Shown: positions 60,001 through 64,000 of the stretch, piece by piece
How positions within the stretch are numbered: position 1 is the stretch's first letter
Layout of the letters: each line of letters starts with the position of its first letter
NCBI GenBank assembly: GCA_946811185.2
Contig: OX328097.1
Location: forward strand, 54,403,063 to 54,467,062
Length of the DNA stretch: 64,000 nucleotides
From: Hippopus hippopus
Lineage: Eukaryota > Mollusca > Bivalvia > Cardiida > Cardiidae
Reading direction: 5' to 3'
Notes under the pieces: model-generated
Told to the model about the DNA's origin: nothing
Databases searched by the model: none
The model's input: the letters and a program-made list of their open reading frames with translations, nothing else
Translations under genes and position numbers: made by a program

Positions 60001-62764
60001 GCTGAAAACCAGCATTTTCTCCTTTTCCCACAACGTTTTCTACTTTATCTCAAAACTTAAGCTTTTTTATACCATTTTTCAATTATTGATCTGCAGACGT
60101 TATAATTTTGAAGACTCTAAAATTCGTCGTTTAGGAAAGGGGTTGTCCTTTTTCATACTTGAAGGACTGACATTGAATTCAACGATCAGAAATATCCTGT
60201 CACTTGGAGAAATTCATCAACCAACTTAAATGAATGTTAAATTTTGACAAAATATAGGTATATACTTGAACTTTCGACCTTTACCTATATCTAACTATAT
60301 CACTTTATTTAAAAAAAAAAAACACTTTTTTTTTTTGGCGTAGCTGTATAAGCTGGCTAATGACCTACTTCTTTGTATTAGGTTCGAATGAATAGATTGT
60401 AATTTGCTATTGGTCAAAAAGTGAACATGTATATTCTGCGGGCCTATTTGCGAGTACATTTATGATACCAAAAAAACAGGGGTTGCTACCGTAAATCGAT
60501 GCATTAATTCTTGCCCCGTAAATATCTTTGTTGTTTTTAATGACTTTACAATGAATGAGTTCAAAGGTTAAATTATAAAAAGGAACGAAATATGCATGCT
60601 CCTATTTTTAGTTACTTACATGACATCCGGGTTATTTGAGGTCGTCACGAGGACGAATAAATCCCAGAATGAATCCCAGTAAGTTTTGAAGTATGCTTTT
60701 CCCCCTGGATACTTTATTTCGTACCTAATTATACAAAAAATAAGGCAAAAAGAGACAGAAATTTGTAAAAAATGAGTAAACGAATGAAAAGAAAATGGTA
60801 TATTCTTTCATGCTTTAAATGGACGATGGGTAGACCGGTCTTGCGGTCGTCTGTCAGTCCGTATCTCAGTCGACGTTTTTGTCGATATTATGCTTTCTGT
60901 CATTTATTCATGTAGCCAGTATAAAACTAATACATATTATCAATCATCGTTTTTAAATAAATTAGCAAAATGGTACTTTATGCTGTAAACTTCGGGACAA
61001 GTTAATCCTTTACCACACAACTCCGAGTTTAAACAACCATATTGAAAACGGCTTTTTTAGACATGATGGGAACTGGAGAAATGCTTTCAACCAGTATTTT
61101 CTCCTTTTTCCACAATGTTTTCTACCTTTCCACAGGCAAATTTCACAATTTCATTCATATTTAAATTGTCCTATGCAAACGCTGCCAATTTTGACAACCC
61201 TAAAATTTTGCCGTGGTACAAAGAGTTAGTTACGTAACTTTTGATTCATTACAAAGCAACAACATCTTCGGACTTGTTAAAATTCAAAGCATTCGAGCAT
61301 TCAGACTCTACATTGTCCGGTAAGGAGATATATTTCCCCAAAGAAATACCTATAAAATAGCGAAATCTTGATTGTTACTTTCGGCCTGAAAGTTTCATTT
61401 CACTCATTTAGCAGGATATGGGTTAAAAAGAATTTGACTTGTACAGAAAGCCCTTAAAGGCCCAGTAAAGGCCAAAATATCAAAGCAGGTATCATAATAC
61501 ATTTAAATTTAAATCATACCATTTAAAAATATGAAAAATATTGTGAAGATGACAGTCTGTTATCGTGTGGTCCGGCCATATGTTAGTCGCTGGCAGAAAA
61601 AAAAAATTAAAACAGGCAAAAATTAAACAAAAGACACAGCTACCTGGCAGGTTTTAACCTAGTCTTGAAATTAATTTCTCCGTCAGCAACTAACACTTGG
61701 ACCGACCATACAATGACAGATTGTCATCTTCACAATAATTTCCACACTTTTAAATGGTATGATATAAATTCAAATGAATTTAAACACCCACTTTGTTTAC
61801 TTTTGGGCTTTATTGCCACTTTCAGTAACAAGTTATTTCACTGGGTCATTGAACATAGCTACAACCTACTTGTGAACGAACATCTGATAGGCGATCAGTG
61901 CAAACACAAGGATAAAGAAGAAGAAGAGTGCAACGACGTGCATTATCTTCTTGATTGTTCGTCGAATATTTCTCCAGGCTCGGCGGATCTACAACGAGAA
62001 ATTGTACATTAGTGATCTTTCTGAAAATAAGGAAAATTTTTCATAACCAAAAATTTTGACCTTTCCTTTACCATTTTCAAAAGTGGTCTCTTGCTAGACG
62101 TATATAATCGTGTGCAGCTAGATATACGAGTATGAGTAATTTATCCCATTGGTTCGAAAGTTTAGTGAAACGGATTTACGAATTTCGTAAATCTGAACGT
62201 AGGCGTAAAGTTACGATAACTTGTACGCAAATACGTACGAACTATAGTGATTAGTAAAACGGTACCCTTGATTACATGTATGAATCTGACACGATTTACT
62301 TATTTAACTGTTTCAACGCCATTGGCGAAATCGGACTGCAGACGTACTATCTGATCTTGGACCTCTACTGTCCATATTTTTGTGAAGTCAAGAAGATAAA
62401 ACTGTTTTGGCTTTTCAATGGATTGTAATTTCAGCCGTCGAAAGACGTCGAGTTTATTCGTAACGCGCTGAAAGATTTATAGCTGTGGGATTGTTTAGAC
62501 AATGCGCCACATGGTACGGAACCAATCTAGGACGATGTAAATCCACGTGCGACCAATCAATCAAGTCGCTTGAAAAAAACGCTTTTCATTCACGGGTTCA
62601 ATGAGAGGAAGTCATTCATTGGTTGATTTCGAACTTACCTGACGTCCGTCCGAGAAGTTGACAATAAGAACTGGGCGTAAAGCCCTAGAATATCGAATGT
62701 TTAACGGTGAATCTGGGCTTGTGTAATGGACGATCAAATAGGCCAACATGTCAAATATCGTGAT
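44973..62764 (-). CDS. TPCN3: Two-pore cation channel, TPC3-like (5' end outside window)
   Basis: Two-repeat voltage-gated-type cation channel of endolysosomes or plasma membrane. Fifteen exons in transcript order: 62764-62639, 61988-61870, 60724-60620, 59082-58956, 58474-58273, 57689-57545, 56184-56020, 54477-54416, 53099-53018, 51073-51004, 49656-49440, 48001-47911, 47224-47102, 46463-46231, 45079-44973. All junctions are GT-AG and in frame; 657 residues, so about 100-150 N-terminal residues are missing. Pore I reads LFVLVTTSNNPDVM, as in animal TPCs. The linker EEILRSVRGKKKKLGQAF and KEFMNVADLLNVPV is TPC3-like rather than TPC1 or TPC2. IIS4 reads LMRILTTLRIFRVLRLL. Pore II reads VVLFQNNWH where relatives have TVVNNW. 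The TPC3 assignment comes from linker and S4 resemblance and needs a phylogeny; two-pore channel membership is secure. Confidence 0.9.
45225..45300. repeat. Hairpin family 4 copy in TPC3 intron
   Basis: GTAGATCGAAGATCAGACTG against GCAGTCTGATCTTGATCTAC. The same intron also holds a partial family 2 MITE (45915-46070) and a family 1 fragment (46085-46175). Confidence 0.7.
46231..46463 (-). CDS. TPCN3: TPC3 exon: C-tail
   Basis: 233 nt. LTDNQMAELIKSGEIEPPPQ, then RFARFSSYVINRRSTMAPTL and FDGIRFHIKKK. Donor GTAAAG. Confidence 0.85.
46553..46795. mobile_element. MITE family 1 copy in TPC3 intron
   Basis: TTAACCCTTTACCAGACAAC at the left; AGAAAATGCTGGTTACCAGC core; GGTACAGGGTTAA at the right. 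Confidence 0.8.
47102..47224 (-). CDS. TPCN3: TPC3 exon: end of IIS6 and proximal C-tail
   Basis: 123 nt. IVTAFVVDMFMYEYTIQKKG, then VDSAVETKIKELGLG. Donor GTAAGA. Confidence 0.9.
47225..47910. other. TPC3 intron without recognised repeat
   Basis: AT-rich intron. The minus-strand open frames here are read-through of the flanking exon. Nothing recognised. Confidence 0.5.
47911..48001 (-). CDS. TPCN3: TPC3 exon: start of IIS6
   Basis: 91 nt. VLADGYVAVTNEFARLYFAS and FFMCASVIIM. Confidence 0.9.
48240..49428. mobile_element. Repeat cluster in TPC3 intron
   Basis: A short dispersed fragment at 48280-48335 (GTTTTACGCCGTTTTCAACA, also seen inverted near 9490-9515), a family 4 hairpin remnant (48710-48835), a full but decayed family 3 palindrome (48834-49195) and a family 1 copy (49200-49428). 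Confidence 0.6.
49440..49656 (-). CDS. TPCN3: TPC3 exon: IIS5, turret and pore II
   Basis: 217 nt. IVFYVFAVLGVEIFQNTI, a turret with CGAKELNGSVFYESGYC (possible disulfide and N-glycosylation site NGS), then LNFNDFFSAMMVLSVVLFQ and NNWH. A family 1 MITE lies 12 bases beyond its donor. Confidence 0.92.
49657..51003. other. TPC3 intron with one MITE
   Basis: A decayed family 1 copy at 50225-50462. A GACA/GACG-rich patch at 50915-50985 ends about 20 bases from the exon. The remainder is AT-rich and unassigned. Confidence 0.5.
51004..51073 (-). CDS. TPCN3: TPC3 exon: IIS4-S5
   Basis: 70 nt. FKIITDTLVNISLSIFMYGG and IIF. Donor GTGAGT. Confidence 0.88.
51272..51472. mobile_element. Palindromic MITE family 5, best copy
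   Basis: The centre is a near-perfect inverted repeat: TTCTGATTGGCTAAACCAAC against TGGTTTAGCCAATCAGAAG. The ends CACCAACCATTCTTGAGGAA and CTTAAGAATGGTTGGTTAAT pair. Confidence 0.8.
51540..51870. repeat. Hairpin family 4 copy split by a tRNA-derived SINE
   Basis: The family 4 arms (ATATCAAGATCAGATAGCAC against CAGTCTGATCTTAGATCTAT) run to about 51620. The family resumes at 51832 with CAGTGGACTGTATTTACAGC and CGTCAAAAAAGTTCAAG. The interval carries a SINE. Confidence 0.6.
51622..51830 (-). mobile_element. tRNA-derived SINE (minus)
   Basis: Minus-strand head TTGACTGAGCGTCGGCCTCG and B box CCCGAGTTCGATACCCGGGA. It differs from the family at 57885-58175. Its boundaries are inferred from the split host repeat. 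Confidence 0.6.
51878..52375. mobile_element. MITE family 2 copy interrupted by family 1
   Basis: The left part (TTGAGCCATGCCCTGTGAAA, AGGTCAGCCTGCACAGTCC) runs to ATGCATTAA at 52119. The right part resumes TTAAGCCCGCTTTTGCCAG at 52341. Confidence 0.8.
52120..52340. mobile_element. MITE family 1 reference copy, 221 bases, TTAA flanks
   Basis: TTAA lies at 52116-52119 and 52341-52344. The ends read CGCTTTACCA and TGGTAAAGAG (family consensus CCCTTTACCA/TGGTAAAGGG). The centre is a palindrome of about 60 bases: ACATTGT-GGAAAAGGAGAAAATGC against GCATTTTCTCC-TTTTCC-ACAATGT, meeting at GGTTACC. TTAA duplication and CCC ends fit non-autonomous piggyBac-type elements. About 45 full or partial copies occur in the window. 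Confidence 0.9.
52855..52940. repeat. Hairpin family 4 copy
   Basis: GTAGATCACAGATCAGACTG at the left; the right arm is altered (TTCTTTCTTCATCTACACTG). Confidence 0.55.
53018..53099 (-). CDS. TPCN3: TPC3 exon: IIS4 voltage sensor
   Basis: 82 nt. AAIELMRILTTLRIFRVLRL then LVHIK; arginines at spacings of six, three and three. Donor GTAACA. Confidence 0.9.
53876..54191. repeat. Intronic direct duplication, copy 1
   Basis: About 320 bases, matching 56991-57387 in the same orientation, with shared words GAAGATTCGAC, CATCACCCATCCC, TGTTTTAATAAATGG, CACCAGGTAGCGTTTTATTG and TGTACCCAGAATGCCCAAAT. The two copies flank the IIS1-S2 exon (56020-56184) and the IIS3 exon (54416-54477). Confidence 0.85.
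54416..54477 (-). CDS. TPCN3: TPC3 exon: IIS3
   Basis: 62 nt. With the previous exon it gives WYDVIITSCSILHIIVSMTM. Acceptor ATCTAG, donor GTAAGA. Confidence 0.85.
54520..54905. mobile_element. MITE family 5 split by hairpin family 4
   Basis: Family 5 starts at 54521 (GTATTCACCACGCATTCTTA) and resumes at about 54756 (CATTCTTAGTCTGATTCTGA) to the end at 54905. Between them lies a full-length family 4 copy with a perfect arm pair GTAGATCAAGATCAGACTGC and GCAGTCTGATCTTTGATCTAC-type. Confidence 0.7.
55203..55475. mobile_element. MITE family 2, complete copy
   Basis: TTGAGCCATGCTCTGTGAAA at the left, CAGCCTGCGCAGTCCGCGCA core, and CAGAGCACGGCTCATTTA at the right. One of the best preserved copies. 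Confidence 0.85.
55540..55760. mobile_element. MITE family 1 copy inside a family 2 fragment
   Basis: 221 bases with TTAA at 55536-55539 and 55761-55764. The flanks ATGCATCTGCA and GGATCGACCCATGTCAG join into family 2 sequence. Confidence 0.85.
56020..56184 (-). CDS. TPCN3: TPC3 exon: IIS1-IIS2
   Basis: 165 nt. FYKFLFDAIVIVHIFMLAFF (IIS1), then CIIFIIEIILKIYTYGPRRF (IIS2). Confidence 0.92.
56370..56555. mobile_element. MITE family 1 copy, internally deleted
   Basis: CTTTACCACACAGCACAG, TTGAAAGCATTTGTAG and GTGACAATGGGTTA remain; half the central hairpin is missing. Confidence 0.6.
56991..57387. repeat. Intronic direct duplication, copy 2, with 64-base insert
   Basis: Matches 53876-54191 but carries extra sequence at 57281-57344, flanked by the 10-base repeat AGATGTGTAT (57271-57280 and 57345-57354). 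Copy 1 has one AGATGTGTAT at that point, so the 64 bases look like an insertion with a 10-base target duplication. Confidence 0.85.
57545..57689 (-). CDS. TPCN3: TPC3 exon: domain linker, part 2
   Basis: 145 nt. GRKEFMNVADLLNVPVTEV to EYLRAFVDSV. Donor GTAAGT. Confidence 0.88.
57885..58175 (+). mobile_element. tRNA-derived SINE, complete head
   Basis: Head 57893-57960 with A box GATAGCTCAGTG and B box TTGGTTCGAATTCC. The body has CGCTGATCATTGTTTCGACA, GGGGAAAGTAGCAAATGGCC, GTGTGCAAAG and GCAGCATGGATAG, as in the copies at 42250-42585 and 28245-28495. Confidence 0.75.
58273..58474 (-). CDS. TPCN3: TPC3 exon: domain linker, part 1
   Basis: 202 nt. EEILRSVRGKKKKLGQAF, VNFNGEDMVTYKIWKRLMEL and LMLILDMKKCGHI; an EF-hand-like helical linker without a convincing calcium loop. 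Confidence 0.9.
58558..58582. repeat. (CAT)n microsatellite
   Basis: Uninterrupted CAT/ATC triplets in a TPC3 intron. Confidence 0.9.
58640..58860 (-). repeat. Two tRNA-like remnants
   Basis: Minus strand: 58640-58705 has GAGCTCGGTAGCATAG and GGCTCGAATCCCC. 58785-58860 has TATCTCAGTGGTG, TTCGAGTCTCGG and a partial GGCCGA/TCGGCC acceptor pairing. Neither folds into a complete cloverleaf; SINE heads or tRNA pseudogenes. Confidence 0.45.
58956..59082 (-). CDS. TPCN3: TPC3 exon: IS6
   Basis: 127 nt. LPAYDSSPFYCIFFFIYIL and NVFLAVAYHSYNENMK. A family 2 MITE begins about 12 bases upstream of this exon in transcript sense. Confidence 0.92.
59094..60145. mobile_element. MITE cluster in TPC3 intron
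   Basis: Family 2 (59094-59390, full hairpin GGTCAGCCTGCGCAGTCCGC), family 1 (59440-59665), a family 3 end fragment (59675-59765) and family 1 (59925-60145, perfect GGGAAAAGGAGAAAATGCTG arm). Confidence 0.75.
60620..60724 (-). CDS. TPCN3: TPC3 exon: pore I
   Basis: 105 nt. TYWDSFWDLFVLVTTSNNPD is the pore helix and first selectivity filter. Donor GTAAGT. Confidence 0.92.
61003..61830. mobile_element. MITE family 1 and family 3 copies in TPC3 intron
   Basis: Family 1 at 61003-61232. Full palindromic family 3 at about 61455-61830: GGCCCAGTAAAGGCCAAAAT at one end, TGGGCTTTATTGCCACTTTC at the other, with ACAGTCTGTTATCG/CAATGACAGATTGTC arms. Confidence 0.75.
61870..61988 (-). CDS. TPCN3: TPC3 exon: IS4-S5 linker and IS5
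   Basis: 119 nt. IRRAWRNIRRTIKKIMHVV, then hydrophobic FFFILVFALIAYQMF. Donor GTAGGT. Confidence 0.88.
62310..62490. repeat. Hairpin family 4, decayed copy
   Basis: GCAGACGTACTATCTGATCT and CAATGGATTGTAATTTCAGC with CGTCGAAAGACGTCGAG match the tail of the copy at 17103-17320. Confidence 0.5.
62639..62764 (-). CDS. TPCN3: TPC3 exon: end of domain I voltage sensor
   Basis: 126 nt. Encodes IFDMLAYLIVHY (IS3) and SRALRPVLIVNFSDGRQ (IS4 region). Donor GTAAGT. First exon visible; earlier exons lie beyond base 64000 or were not recognisable. Confidence 0.88.
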
Positions 62765-62820
62765 CTGAAATCATAGTAAATTCTTAAATAATTCTTGAAC
62801 CGGACGAATGAAATGTTTGT

Positions 62821-62865
62821 CTTCTCTCTCTCTCTCTCTCTCTCAACATTTTTACATATTTATTG

Positions 62866-62926
<61 letters not shown>

Positions 62927-62945
62927 ATCTCTCTCTCTCAACATC
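62821..62945. repeat. (CT)n microsatellite, two blocks
   Basis: CT runs at about 62824-62844 and 62871-62939, separated by an AT-rich spacer. Intronic to the TPC3 gene. Confidence 0.95.
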
Positions 62946-62949
62946 GGGA

Positions 62950-63180
62950 CACATTAATTAATTAATATGTCTTCCCTGACTCTGTTAAGTCGTTGAATTT
63001 GTAACATGGACAATTTGGCTCGAACCAACAAAGCAACGCTGGACATGATCAACTGTCCTGGGCAAGTCACTTGTAGAAACCGTGCATAGCCCCGATGAGA
63101 CCTGAGAATGATGTCAAACTTGGAATCAAACTCCAATCATTACACTTGGACATTTACAGCTGAGCCACAGAGGGTCCTAG
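62950..63180 (-). repeat. Possible tRNA-derived SINE (minus)
   Basis: Minus strand starts at about 63180 with CTCTGTGGCTCAGCTG (A-box-like) and GGAGTTTGATTCC (B-box-like). Body family not recognised. Confidence 0.35.
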
Positions 63181-63424
63181 GTAAGTTGCGTCAAAGAATT
63201 CTTTCGGTTCAAACCCAACAGTCAAAGTACTCATTACAGAATACTACGTAAATCTTCACACTTACTATTATCAAAATGGATCGTTAAAGTTACGTTAGAA
63301 AGGTTCGTTGTCCTCAGGATGGCATGTTCAAGTTTTGCTACAATACTAGGACAAGGTTGGCATAGCCGAATGATACTTTTGCAAATTTACTCTTCCGGTT
63401 CTACTAAGCGCGACTTAACGACCC

Positions 63425-63770
63425 TTTGCGGACAGTGTAGATCAAGATCAGACAGCACGTTCTGTGCCATCTGATGTTGGATCTGCATTGTCCGATAAGG
63501 AGATTTTTTTCTCCCAAAGAAAAACTCTGAAATAGCTAAACTTGAAAGTTTTATTTCAGCAGGTTAACCGTTTACCACTTAACTCCGTGTTTTAACGACC
63601 TTGAGGAAAAGGGCTTCTGAAAACAATGTGAGAAAAAGGAAGAATGCGGGTAACCAGCATTTTCTCCTTTTCCGACAATGTTTTCTTAATTATTAAAAAA
63701 CACGTTCCATCATTCAAGTCATATTTGAATTGTCATTTGCAAATGCTTCCATAAGTCATGTGACATATAT
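63425..63770. repeat. Hairpin family 4 and MITE family 1 copies
   Basis: Family 4 core GTAGATCAAGATCAGACAGC at 63437, followed by a family 1 copy at 63565-63770 (ACCACTTAACTCCGTGTTTT, GGTAACCAGCATTTTCTCC). The last 230 bases hold no recognised feature. Confidence 0.6.
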
Positions 63771-64000
63771 TCTGAGGACCAGCTTTTGATTTGTTGAAAA
63801 CGGAGTCAGGTGAGGAGAAATTTCAGTTTAATTCCGAGGTATACAACTGGTCATGATACCATTGAACAATATTTCATAAAATATTGAAGAAAATACTCAT
63901 AAAACAGAACCGATATTTGCAACTGTAAGATTGTTATATATTTTTTGCTGTATTCATCGGAGAGTGTTAAGCATTTCTATAATCTAACAGCGATAGAGCT

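Noticed and set aside
1..64000. Regular repeats as CRISPR arrays
   Set aside because: The tandem units are long, diverged and contiguous, without unique spacers, and the genes are eukaryotic.
62950..64000. Further upstream TPC3 exon
   Set aside because: No minus-strand frame with IS1-IS2-like hydrophobic segments and splice sites could be found; the remaining 5' exons probably lie beyond the window.

Overview
The window is animal nuclear DNA, most likely from a bivalve mollusc. The genes have many GT-AG introns, the encoded proteins are metazoan, and the repeats are of a kind common in clam and mussel genomes: short elements with tandem cores of about 150-170 bases, very dense MITEs and tRNA-derived SINEs. 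There is no operon structure, no rRNA, no CRISPR and no convincing functional tRNA. The assignment to bivalves rests on pattern recognition, not on a database search.

Three genes can be reconstructed exon by exon, with every junction in frame. (1) TRNT1-A, minus strand, 20338-29183: a complete seven-exon CCA-adding tRNA nucleotidyltransferase without an obvious mitochondrial presequence. (2) TRNT1-B, plus strand, 35000-44179: a second complete seven-exon copy, head to head with the first. Exons 2-6 have the same lengths in both copies (130, 127, 86, 108 and 113 nt), but B carries a basic, mitochondrial-type N-terminus and a lysine-rich C-tail. (3) A two-pore channel of the TPC3 type, minus strand, from 62764 down to 44973. 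Fifteen exons are in the window; the N-terminal part lies beyond base 64000. TRNT1-B and the channel gene are convergent. A possible terminal exon of an unrecognised plus-strand gene lies at 6710-6976, with a poly(A) signal at 7313. An intact mariner transposase gene (40106-41170) with inverted repeats and a TA duplication sits in intron 5 of TRNT1-B.

Layout: 1-20 kb is almost entirely repeats (foldback element, tandem-core elements, MITEs, SINE head) plus the possible terminal exon. 20.3-29.2 kb is TRNT1-A with MITE-filled introns. 29.2-35 kb is the divergent spacer, holding a 2.6 kb hAT-like element. 35-44.2 kb is TRNT1-B with its mariner insertion. 45-62.8 kb is the channel gene, and 62.8-64 kb is its next upstream intron.

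The TRNT1 enzymes add or repair the CCA end of tRNAs, and the two copies may divide cytosolic and mitochondrial work. The two-pore channel would be an endolysosomal or plasma-membrane cation channel and has no evident functional tie to them.

The most interesting signals are: the duplicated TRNT1 pair with only one targeted copy; a shared hairpin-plus-GTCC-plus-tandem-core design across otherwise unrelated element families; a 221 bp TTAA-flanked MITE present about 45 times, with nesting that gives its insertion history; MITE termini lying within about 10-30 bases of splice acceptors in two genes; and an altered second pore filter in the channel.
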